Positions 10,540 through 23,000 of a stretch of 64,000 nucleotides of DNA are shown in pieces. The notes beneath the pieces were generated by a model, which was given only the letters and a program-made list of their open reading frames with translations, searched no databases and was not told the origin of the DNA. Source of the DNA: Corbicula japonica (Eukaryota > Mollusca > Bivalvia > Venerida > Cyrenidae); contig JAZAYU010000010.1 of the NCBI GenBank assembly GCA_038501625.1, positions 6,593,380 to 6,657,379 of the forward strand. The letters run 5' to 3'. The position numbers and the translations under genes were made by a program. Every line of letters begins with the position of its first letter. Position 1 is the first letter of the stretch.

Positions 10540-12720
10540 CCAGATCAACTCATATCTGGCAAAGTTTGCCAGGTTTAAGTACAGATGTATGGTCTGATCA
10601 GTGTCCACCCTTCCTAACTCTTGACTCCATGGATACGGCTTTTATCCTACTTGCAACCAGTGAAGATTCAGATCAACCTTCACATCTTTGCAGTCTGATC
10701 ACAGGGAATGGCTTAGAGGGTGGGTTAGGAGAAATAGTCTCCCAAATGTCAAAAACTTCTCCTTTTTCTTAGCTAAGGGAGAATTATTTTATATACCGGT
10801 ACTCAGCAAAAATAAAAAGTACCAACTTTTCTAGCTGTAATTTTTTAAAATAAAAAAAAATTAAAAAAGAAAATCTTTTCTTTGAACAAATCTGCATTTT
10901 TGTAATCATTACAAAGAAATAAAATGTTCTTGAAAATCTGCACTTATCTTTCCCTTTGCTAGTATTAGGGTTTTGGTAAGAAGTAAGTGATTCTAAACAA
11001 TATTCACATTTATTGGAATTAAATCAATTTCTCCAGTTTTTGATGTCAATAAAAGCAAAAAATTAATTAAAACATTAATTAATAAAACAACTAGTCATCG
11101 ATAAACAATACTAAAAGTCCCAAGCATTTCCAAATACCTCCCTTTAAATTGAATATATGGTGTTTTTTAATCCATTATTAATTGTTATTCAATGGGCATT
11201 TGCTCAGGTCTATGTGTAAAAGATTATGTTAAAAAAAATAAACTTAAAAAAAAACAGAGATAAACCAATAAAACATCTTTCAAAGTGTTCCTAACTTAAT
11301 GAAAATATGTTAATGAGAATATAAGCATAAAAAGTGAGTTTTTTTTTATTTTGTGGAGTATATGTTTCATGCAGAAAGTCAAAATCATACTTGACATCTC
11401 CCTAAAATTGGAAAAACGTCACCCTGTTCTTACGTTCTTACAACCTTTGCCAATCCCTGGATAATGATCTACATTAGTAAGTTGTAGATTCGATCGGTTA
11501 TTTCTGAACACAAAGACATACTGCAGGGTGATCTTAATCTACACTGGTCACATTACATTGTATTACTAGCCATATCATACTTAGTTAAGGGTAAAAATAT
11601 CACTGGAAATAGTTAATACACACTCAAATAGCACTTTGTACTATGAAAAGATTTTCGGAAGTTCTAGGTAAATGAATTCATTCTTAAGCAAATAATGGAA
11701 GATAAAAGTAAAGCAGTCTGTGTAATATCAAGTATTGAGTTCAATATTCTTCTTTGTGTCTGCAAAACTGAAGTACCCTGGTTATTTACAAAGTATTTGT
11801 TTATTAAATCACATATTGTCATATAATATTACTACAAACAGTCAGATCGTTATGTCTGGAAGTAGTGAAGTACCCTGGTAAATACACAAGATATTATTTT
11901 CTTATATCTTATCTTTTGTAGAATATTGGACATTAACCACACTCAATTATATTTTATTGAGACAGATTATGGCATTCATTGTACTTCAGTAAATGCATTA
12001 TTATTATTTTTGGGCATAAATTTCCTGGTTTTCAGTGAAACAGATTTTTTTTATTTTCTTTTTTTTTAGGGAGACGGGGGGTTCGTTTTTAAAAATCATG
12101 TTTATGTAGAAATCTTTAATCTACAAGCTAACACTGTAGATCCTAATGGACAGTATGGATGTACCAGCTGATCTGAATCTCCACTGTTTGCACAATAGAC
12201 AAGACCCATATATATGAAATTATATTGCCTCTACCGTCACGGCAACAGCGCCTAGCCCTGCAATTCTGATGACGCAACCTACTAAAGCTAACCGGGATAA
12301 CCCCAAAAACCCGATAAATGGTTGATCGGATAGCCCTGATATAAGTTATCATCACTGCATAACATCGGTAACAGGTTATTTTACTGATAACAGTACTGAC
12401 TATATGTACGGAAAGACTTTTTACAGCCGCCACACTGCACAAATAGCACTACTGTGAATTTCAAATGATACTGCCTCTACCTGGTAAAGAAGTAAAGAAT
12501 TATATTTATAGATCCACCTGTCAATGAAATCCAAGTAAATTAGTACCCCACAAATAATAGTAAATTTGCAATCATATTTCAATACTGGAGCATTTCCTTC
12601 ATTTGGTAAAAACTGGTACTTTAATGTGACTGTATTCTAGATCCTCTAAAATCCTGAACATACCAAAACAAACTTCATAGATCATACCTACGTCCAAAGT
12701 TCTAATTGGTCACATTTATA
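10540..12720. other. Intergenic, no gene seen
   Basis: AT-rich DNA downstream of the ZNF143-like gene. Only decayed MITE fragments are visible, near 10600-10700, 11460-11570 and 12125-12190 (GATCNNGATC-type arms). A dispersed-repeat fragment at 10708-10775 (AATGGCTTAGAGGG) matches the inverse of 22500-22558. Confidence 0.5.
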
Positions 12721-12728
12721 TAAATTGT

Positions 12729-12772
12729 TTTATTAGATAGATATTGAATTGACACGTCAATAGTCATTTATT
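12729..12772 (-). terminator. Candidate poly(A) signals of the ZNF143-like gene
   Basis: Two minus-strand AATAAA hexamers (12729-12734 and 12767-12772) are the first I found downstream of the stop codon, implying a 3'UTR of about 1.1 kb. Inference only; a variant hexamer nearer the stop could be used. Confidence 0.3.
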
Positions 12773-13202
12773 GTGATCAACAGACTTTAATTTGTGATTT
12801 GAACATTAAATAATAGACTATATGAGTTATTGTACATTTTGCTAAAAATGCATTTCATGCAATATTTTTTTCAGCCACCCGAAAATTACCACAAATTACT
12901 TGTTTTTCTTTTACTCTTAAGGAAGAAAATCATAAAGTTTTAAAGTATCAAATAGTTTAAGTTTAATAAATTCCTGGGCTTTAAATTGAGATCTGTTCTA
13001 ATCATAAGCATGCAATAAAAGGGAATGATACCGAACTGATTTTGAGAAAGTAATCAATAAACATTAAAAAGACATTGATTAATATATTCAAAGACGATGC
13101 AATTCTTTATAAACACTTTCTTCATGTTCTTGACACAACCATAGATTGTAAACATATACATTTGATGACCAATTATAACTTTGGGTGAGCGTAGTCTCAA
13201 TC

Positions 13203-13354
13203 AGTGTCCAAGGTTATAAAACTGAGCATGGGAACAAGTCTCAAATCTCAAGCATCTGACTGGCTGAAATGGCGACCAGTCGACCATTTCAGACAATCAG
13301 ATGCTTGAGATTTGAGACTGGTTTCCAATCTAAGCTTTATAACCTTCAGCCCAG
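13203..13354. mobile_element. CCAAT-palindrome MITE, copy 3
   Basis: A palindrome with AAGGTTATAAAACTGAGCAT at the left, GGCTGAAATGGCGACCAGTC at the centre and TATAACCTTCAGC at the right. It lies in the predicted 3'UTR of the ZNF143-like gene if the distal poly(A) signal is used. Confidence 0.8.
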
Positions 13355-13896
13355 AAGACATAGTATTGGCAATACAACCAACATGTTGATCACCTCATCA
13401 GATCTTAGTGTAGGACTGCAATTGTCATCCCCTACCCATACCTTTAACTACTGTCACTATCTTTGATCACTATAATCACTTATTCTTCCATTTCTTTTGA
13501 TGTCTTATCTGCTCAACTTAAGTTCAGTTTAAGTTGTCATGGTAATAGTAACCATGGTAACATGGTGATTTGTGATGATTTGTCGAAGGTCAAGGTATTC
13601 ACAAAGAGTGATACCATCAATTATTCATCAGTAATTCTCATATTTTTACAACTGCTCACTGCACTGTCCTTGACTTGTTCCTGTAACTTTGGTAACTGTT
13701 CTTGTAATCTGTGTTACTTATAAGGTCAAGGTTGTCACTTGGAGCACAACAATCACATATTCACAACAGATGCAGATGATTATCAGTGTGTGACCTCTCT
13801 GCCTTAATTCTGTAATTCTGATCATAATTTCCATAACTATGGTAACATTTTCTGTCTTTAGTGACCTAAGAAACCAAGGTCACCAGAATTCTACAA

Positions 13897-14076
13897 TCAC
13901 TTGTTCATCACATAAGTTTCACCAGCATTTGTTAAAGTCACAGTATTATACTTAGGTTCAGACTCGGAACTGATTTCTGTAACCATGGTATTGGTGTCAG
14001 CATGCTGTGGATTCTCTACACTCATTAAGAGAGGTTCAATATCATCTTCATTCTCCAACTGGTGCTTTGCTATTTG
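13897..14076 (-). CDS. ZNF143: ZNF143-like exon 16 (last coding exon)
   Basis: Residues 690-748 then TGA. The acceptor is ATATCTTACAG before CAAATAGC. It encodes the acidic, Ser/Thr-rich C-terminus, beginning [12 protein letters not shown] and ending AGETYVMNK. No known domain; a C-terminal transactivation tail is expected from family position. Phase 0 in. Confidence 0.85.
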   Translation of the reverse strand, partial: QIAKHQLENEDDIEPLLMSVENPQHADTNTMVTEISSESEPKYNTVTLTNAGETYVMNK

Positions 14077-17000
14077 CTGTAAGATATAATAATGTGTAAC
14101 AATTAACAAGATTGAGTCACCATAGTGTGAAAAATGTCCCTTATTACTTGCCCATGACTGTGGCTTCGATTTAAACTGGGATAGATTAAGAAACTAGTGG
14201 GTTTGATAAATCAATGAAAATAATTGGGACTGCAATATCCACTCCTACTTATATTCCATTCTTAGCTTAAAATAACTGAGAAATGTTTTCTTTCAAAAGG
14301 GAAAATATGAAACAACTTAGTACTGTCAGAGTTCAGGTACCGAGTTCATCTGAGACAAAATCAATCATTCAAATATAAATATTAACATTTCATTTTAAGA
14401 AGAAAAGGTCAGATATGCTTTCAGAATCTTGCATATAAATGATGAATTTACCTGTAAAGCTTCTAGTTGAGCTGGATCAGTAATGACAAACACCTGTTGA
14501 CCCTGATCAGAGAGTGTCAAGGTCACCCCATGCTGTAATAATGCCGACTCATTGCTTAGAGGTGACTGAAGTATATCGGCAGTGCTTGCTATTCCATTAG
14601 TTCCTATATAGGCCAGCTAGAACAAAATACAATCTGACTTATAATTCTAATTATCAGAATTGTTTATTCAGTTAACCCTCTACTTAAAAAATATATCTTT
14701 TATCACATTAGCTACCAGTGTAGTTCTAGATCAGCCAGTATATTCATGCTGTCTGATCTGGATTAACACTGGTCTCTTCTTGATCATAAATTACCAAATG
14801 AATTTAAAAGCAAATTGTGCAGATCCCAATAGATGACATGGATGTGCTAGCTAATCTGGGTCTTCAATGTAGATTCTGACGTAACTCAATATTTAAGTGT
14901 GTTAAATATGTTTGATAGTTTTAATTGTTAATAATCAGTTTTAGATATCCACATTTTTATAGCTAATTACATATGATAAATGCCTGGCACTTAAGCATGG
15001 TTGGTACCTTACACAAATGAACTATATGCATTCTGTAATCTTTAATGTACACATTTACAGTACTGTAAACTATTGAAAGATAACTGTAATATTACATGTT
15101 GTGAGACATCAGAGGTATTTATGACGAGAGTTCCTTCCCCTTCATCCATCATGGTATCCTGGTTAACCATGCTCAGTCTTAACCGCTTCCCAACAGGTTC
15201 CATACCATCTGCTGAAACATGAAGCAAGACTACATGACCTTTGGAAGTAACTAAATCGAAAACAAAGCATCTTTTTTTTCACCCATTACTCCATAGATAT
15301 GGCTTTGGTTAATCCTTTCCTTGATACATACACATTTTTATACGCATGTGCGACCAGTGTAGATCCAGATCAGCCGGCACATATGTGCTGTCTGATCAGG
15401 ATCTGCACTGATCACATTTTGGTCAGAAATAACCTAATGAATCAAAAAGCGAACAGTTTAGATCCTGATCAGACGGCACGGATGTGCTGGCTGATCTTGA
15501 TCTAAACTGTTCCCCCTAGCAATAAAGGTGTATCTTTACAGTAAAGGGTTAAACAAACAATTTTTTATCAATGCCATGGCAAATATAATAGCACCACTAT
15601 GTATCTGTAACAACAAAAATATTACTTAGTAGTATGTAATATGGCTTTCAAAAGGTGAGAGTAAAAAATTTAATTGATGAAAAAGTCTGGAGTATAAGGC
15701 ATTTTATTGCATGTGCAACCAGTGTAGATCCAGATCAGCCAGCACATCGATGCTGTCTGATCAGGATGTGCTATGTACGCTTTTTGGTCAGAAATAACAT
15801 AATAAATCAAAAAGTGAACAGTGCAGATCCTGATCTACACTTCTCGCCCATGCAATCTATGGAGTAATGGGTTAAAGTCTACCTTGTGATTGTTCTTGGA
15901 AGAGCAGAGCTTCGCTCTCCGCTGTAACATCCTCTCCATGAGCTGTCCGCTTGTGCATTGCCAACGTAGATGTCTGTCTGTATGTTTTCCCACACCGAGA
16001 ACATGTGTAGGGCTTGGCATGTGTGTGTACCACATGATGTTTGTAAAGACTAGAATATTCTGTAAACCGTTTCCCACATCCTATCACAGTACATACATAA
16101 GGCTTCTCACCTACAATGGAACCAAAACCTTAGATTAGTTTACAACCTGGATACTTCTTTAAAATCATAGGTGTGACCAGTGTAGATACAGATATGAGTA
16201 AAAATTAGCATAGGCAGACATGTGCCTAAGGTTATAAAACTGAGCATGGAAACCAGTCTCAAATCTTAAGCATCTGATTGGCTGAAATGGTGACCAGTTG
16301 CCATTTCAGCCAATCAGATGCTTGAGATTTGAGACTGGTTTATAACCTGCAGTTTTATAACCTGCAGCCCTGCTGATCTACACTGGTTGCTGCTCATCAA
16401 AATGGAAAAAAACAGGTAAAGATTTTTGACACACAAATATTGTATAATTGTCTTGCTTTATTTATGGAATCATACAACTGTTTGTTTAAACAGTTTCAAC
16501 TAGAATTATCACTGAAAGTGATTAAATACCCTCACATGTGTGCTTGATACTTGAACTAGGACTGCTTCGAATCAATGGCATAATGTGCCCCACTTTCAAT
16601 CCAAAGTGTCGTCTTCACAGTAGCCACATATACATTAAGTTTTATCACAATATCTCATTCCTTCTATATTTATTGCGCAGAAACGGTTTGAATATGTTAG
16701 TAACAGTGACCTTTACTTAACTTTTATCTAACAACTGTGTGCCAAAAATTGTTTATATATGTGAAGCTATTCATGAGAAATCGTCCAGAAACCATTTTTT
16801 CTATTTTTAGTAACAGTGACCTTGACCCCATCAGGCCCAATTTCAATACCAAGTTTCGTCTTCACAGACACTACCTATATAGCAATTTTCATCACAATAT
16901 CTCATTCCGAACCAAAGTAATTGAGCATATACAGTTTTTTTTTCTATTTTTAGTAACAGTGACCTTGACCCCACAGGCCTTACTTTGAATCCCAAAAGTC

Positions 17001-20000
17001 ATCTTCACAAAAACCATCAATTCACCAAATTTCATTTAAGAATCTCATTCCAAGCTATAGTTACTGAGTGGAAATGCAGTTTTGAAGTTTAAATAACTGT
17101 GACCTTGACCTTTAACCCACAGGCCCCAAAGTCAAACCTAACCTGTATCTTGTTATATTACATCTGTGTCCCAAAAAATAATTAAATCTGTGAAGTATTT
17201 CAAGAGTTATCATCCAGAAACAAGTTTTCTATTTTAAGTAACAGTGACCTTGACATTGACCCCACAGGCCCCAAAGTCGAACTTGATCTGTAACTTCTGA
17301 TGTTACATCTATTTACCAAAAAAGGATTTAATCTGTGAAGTGTTTCATGAGTTATCATCCGGAAACCATTTTTCTATTTTAAGTAATACTGACCTTGACC
17401 TTGACCCCACCAACACCAAAGTCGAACTTGACCTGTATCTTGTGATGTTACACCTGTGTACCAAACATTTTAAAAATATTTGATGCCTTTCAGGAGTTAT
17501 TGTCCGGAAAGCCTTTTTCCATTTTTAGTAACAGTGACCTTGAAACTGACCCCACCAGCCCCTAAATCGAACTTGACCTGTATCTTATGACGATATACCT
17601 GTGTACCGAATATTATTTAATTCTGTCAAGCCTTTCATGAGTTATCATCCGGAAACGAAGAATCTGACCGCCCGACAGACCGACCGACAAGCTCACTCCT
17701 ATATACCCCCTCAAACTTCGTTTGTGGGGGTATAAAAACAGACCTTGGAAAAGTTTCAACAATTAACCTGATACTCCATGGAATATGGCTGATAATCCAT
17801 GGGCAAACAGTGCAGATGTAGATCAGCTGGAACATCTGAGTTGTCTCATCTCAATTTACACTGTGTGCTTCTTGACTATGAAAAAATCTAATGAATCTAA
17901 AAGTATCAGTGTAGATCCTGATCAGAGGATGTGGATGTTCCAACTGACCTGGATCTACACTGTTTGCATGGGTTAACAGTCATATCCCATGAATTAATGC
18001 GTTAATATAGCTGGTGAATATAACAGCACCCACCAGTATGTATCCTTATATGGTTCTTATAGTTAGTTGCCGAGGCAAAGGCTCTGCCACACCCCTCCTC
18101 AGGACAGATATACGGTCGCTCCCCTGTATGAGTACGGATATGCACTTTCCTGATGTTTGATGTTGTAAACGACCTCGTGCAGCCTTCAAATGGACATTTG
18201 AATGGTCTTTCACCTATAATAAACATAAGAAACTTCATTGATAATATGAACACAATGAACATATAAGTAAATTTTTCTGTATGCTTGGTTTGAATGGAAG
18301 GATCCAGCCCTCGGGCAACTGTTTTCCAATAGCAACATGGCTCAAAAACCAGCCCAAGGAAAACTAAGGAGTTTTTAATATACAATGCCAACAGTTTACT
18401 GAATTCCATCAATATCATTCATTTTCCCCATTTATTTTGTTGGTAATGTAATATTAATCATATTTAATCATTTATGTTTTGAGTACCGGAGTAGCTTAAG
18501 ATAAATTCTTACACTCAGAGTTAAACTTCATGTGAATCAAAAGTGATGTGATATGTATTTATTCAGTATTGTAAAAAATGAAAAAAATCCCTTTAAGGGA
18601 TGCAAGAAAAATTCTTTCTCACTTGCTTTTAAAATAAAATTAATCATGCCAAGTTTCTGAATCTGAAGTTTAATGAACATATTCCATTAACTTTGTTCTC
18701 TGCCCTCAGGAATATTCATATATTAGTTGTCAAATAATTTGTTTATGGGTTACTATGCAATTCAACATACCAAGCATATAAACCACAGAACAGATGTACG
18801 TTTTATGTTTTTTTAGATTTTTCGGAACATAGTTGCCATGGACTTAACAAAAAACATGTACACAGACATCCAACAAAGTTTATAAGTCAGTGCCCAAGAT
18901 AAAAAAACAACTTAAGACAAGTCTCAAATCTCAGGTGATCAGATGCTTGAGAGTTTCCATTTCTGCCAATCAGATCCTTGAGCTTCGAGGCTGGAATGCT
19001 AGTATTAGACTAAGTTCAAACCTCCCGAATATTAGACTTAAGAGGTGATTAACCCTTTCCTTGATATATACGCATTTTTACGCATGTGCAATCCGTGCTG
19101 TCTGATCAGGATCTGCACTGGTCGCATTTTGGTCAGGAATAACCCAATAAATCAAAAAGCGAACAGTTTAGATCCTGATCAGACGGCACGGATGTGCCAG
19201 CTGATCTGGATCTAAACTGTTCGCCCTAGCAACAAAGGTGTATCTACATGTATACAGGAAAGGGTTAAACATGATTCAGTGAAGTATAAGATGAAAGATG
19301 TTTGATCTAAAGATTGCAAGTTTAAATCTCACCAATGTCCTCAATCCAATATCATGGCACTATAACTTGTTTTCACCTAGTAGGCAGCAAGATCAATTTC
19401 AAATCAAAGGAATTATTCAAAACTCTACTCCATGAATATGGCTTACATCACATGTGCAAACATTGTAGATGCCTCTCAGACTGCATGATGTTAAGTGTTA
19501 ATAAACAAGAAAATCTGTGAGCTCATGCTCACTAGTGATACCCCCGCTGTGTGAAATATTACTTTCAAAATGTAATTTGCATTTTTCAATAAAGATGCCC
19601 TTTGGTTTATGTAATGCACCTATATAGTGATAAAGATACCCTTTAGATTGTGTAGTGCACCTTTATAGTAAAAAAATAAACTAAAAATAGTCCGTAAACA
19701 GAAAGTAGATGAGCAAGGAGCATAAAATTGCTTAACACCATAAAGGACTTTAGGAAAAAGCAATATGCAAAACATCAAGCAGCTGCATGTTATAGTTGCT
19801 TAGAAAACTGTGAGGGAAATTCTGCATGTTTGTCATCTATTTGTAAAAAATCTAAATATTTGGTAAACAGGATGTTGATGAGCAAGGAGCATAAAATTGC
19901 TTTACACCATATGGGACTATAGGATAAAGCAATATGCAAAACATCAGGCAGCTGCATGTTATGGTTGCTTAGAAAACTGCGACAGAAATTGTGCATGTTT

Positions 20001-23000
20001 GTCATCTATGTGACACTGTAAAAATCTAAGTATTCGGTAAACAGGAAGTAGGTGAGCAAGGCACATAAAATCGCTTTACACCATATGGGACTATAGGATA
20101 AAGCAATATGCAAAACATCAGGCTGCTACAAGTTGTAGTTGCTTAGAAAACTGTGATGGAAATTGTGCATGTTTGTCATCTATGTGTACAAATCTAAGTA
20201 TTCGGTAAACAGGAAGTAAGTGAGCAAGGAGCATAAAATCGCTTTACACCATATGGGACTATAGGATTAAGCATTATGCAAAATATCAGGCTGCTGCATG
20301 TTGTAGTTGCTTAGAAAACTGCAACGGAAATTGCGCATTTTAGTCATTTATGTGTAAAAATCAAAATATTTGGTAAACAGGAAGTTGATGAGCAAGGAGC
20401 ATAAAATCACTTTACACCATATGGGACTATAGGATAAAGCAATATGCAAAACATCAGGCAGCTGCATGTTATGGTTGCTTAGAAAACTGCGACAGAAATT
20501 GTGCATGTTTGTCATCTATGTGTAAAAATCTAAGTATTCGGTAAACAGGAAGTAGGTGAGCAAGGCGCATAAAATCGCTTTACACCATATGGGACTATAG
20601 GATAAAGCATTATGCAAAATATCAGGATGCTACATGTTGTAGTTGCTTCGAAAACTGTGACGGAAAATTAACATGCCCTTTGGTTGATGTAATGCACCTT
20701 TCTAGTAACAAAACCAAAAATATTCAGCAAACAGGAAGTAGATGAGCAAGGAGCATGAAATTGCTTTACACCATATGGGACTATAGGATAAAGCAACATG
20801 CAAAATATCAGGCTGCTGCATGTTATAGTTGCTTAGAAAACTGCGACGGAAAATTAACATGCCTTTTGGTCTATGTAATGCACCTTTATAGTAACAAAAT
20901 CTAAAAATATGCAGCAAACAGGAAGTAGATGAGCAAGGAGCATAAAATCGCTTTACACCATATGGGACTATAGGATGAAGCAACATGCAAAATATAAGGC
21001 TGCTGCATGTTATAGTTGCTGAGAAAAGTGCAACGAAAATTTTGTAACGGACGGACGGACGGATGCACGCACGCACGCACGCACAGACAAGGGTAAAACA
21101 GTATACCCCCCTCTTCTTCGAAGCGGGGGTACGCACGGACAAGGGTAAAACAGTATACCCCCCTCTTCTTCGAAGCGGGGGTATAATTAGTTTGCAACTG
21201 AAGTGTAATAATCTACTATGGTGTCATCATATTTCATGCAGAATTAAATATCAGTTATTCATCACTAGAAAAAGTGAGCCAAATCAAGCCCCAATGTATA
21301 TAACTACATTTATATTGTACTTGATCATTATTGAAATATTACACTGGGTGAATTTATGTCTGCATGAATCTGTAATTTTTGCCATCTAAATTTCCATCAA
21401 CTTAAAACTAAATAATACCACAGTATTCAAGCTTGACCTTGACCTTTAGATAACAAGGTTAACCATCATCTTTATATAATCAATGCTTCCTCACCTGTAT
21501 GTGTTCTCATGTGTTTCTGCAGATCTCCAGATGTTTTGAAGGCTTTCTCACAACCTTCATCCTGGCACTTGTAGGGCTTCTCTCCAGTATGAACCCTTGT
21601 GTGAGATTTCAACCCATAACCTGTAGCAAATGCCTTCCCACACTCCTCGAAGTCACACTTGAAAGGACGGTCTCCTGTATGTGATCTCTCATGAACCTAA
21701 AATTAAGGATGATATTATATATACCATAAGAGGCCATAAATAAACAGCCTACGAGCTCCAAAACCTTGCGCTTCATTATGGCATGTATATGCATGTGTAT
21801 CTTAATGTGTCACGATGGTCACATCTCGTATGTTATCTCGCACAAACCAAAGTTACGAGTGTTAGGATATTATCCACAAGAGGCCCTAAATCAATAGCCA
21901 ACCAGTCTAGCAATCTGTTTAGCAATTCTCATAAGAATTTCAGCTGAAAATCAGCAAATACAAAGATGACCTACAAACTGGTTTCATAAGATTTCCTTTA
22001 ATCAACCCTTTACTCCATATATCCCCTTTTATGGCATGGGTAAACAGTGTAGATCCAGATAAACTGTTCCATCAATGCCATCTGATCAGAATCTTGAACG
22101 TTTGCTTTTGATTCACTTAGTTATTTCTGACCTAGAAGCAAACACTTAAGATCAAACGCCACATGTGCTAGCTGATCTAGATCTACACTACTATGATGTC
22201 CAAACATGCAGTAAAACCTGTACATATGGTGTAAGAGGTTAAGTTATCCATGCTTAGATTCAGTGAAACTTCTATAACTGGAATAGGTTTATAACGTAGG
22301 ATCAAACACATAATTCTCCTTTATCTAGTGGTGAATGTTACAATTCATGAAATGTTGTGCTTGATATCTGACCCATCAGGGATCAGCTAAGGCTGTGAGA
22401 GCAAGAAGAAGTTTTTCCAATTCCAAGGAGAAGTTTTGGAAGCTTTCAGTTTTTCTATAAGAAACATATAGAGAAAAACTTCTCTCTTGGCTCAGTAGAG
22501 GGAGAAGTTTAGGAAATTTGGGATACTATTTCTCCCATGTCTCCCTCTAAGCCATTCCTGCCCATAACTTTTTCTTAATCTTGAAACTTATGGAATATAA
22601 TTCAGTTTTCTAGCCTACCTTAAGGTGGTGCAGAGTTGTGTAGTATTTTCCACAGCCTTCAAAGCTACATTTATATGCTTTTTCCAAGAATGGTCCAACT
22701 TTCTCAGCGTATGATGACAGTTGCTATAAAGACATACATGTCGTCGGTTAATCACCATAAGGGCTCAACAACTTTTTGGTCAAATTTGACATTTTAATAT
22801 TTTTGATATGCTTTTATATGATCTATGTGTCAGAAACTTCTTGAGCATTAGTTCCTATAACCCTTTCCTCCATATATACTAGGGATGGCATTTTCAAGCT
22901 ATTTTACTTTTCGAATGTTCAAATCAGTTTGCATTCAAACGTTCGAATCATTAACAAACAATCACATAAACCATGAAACGACCCGTTTTATCGGTAAACC

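Noticed and set aside
15835..16077. Alternative frame across exon 13
   Set aside because: The finger-encoding frame is clear; this is a shifted shadow.
18002..18418. 138-codon frame read as a single-exon two-finger protein
   Set aside because: Finger residues stop exactly at a GT donor and start at an AG acceptor; the rest is intron read-through. It is exon 12.
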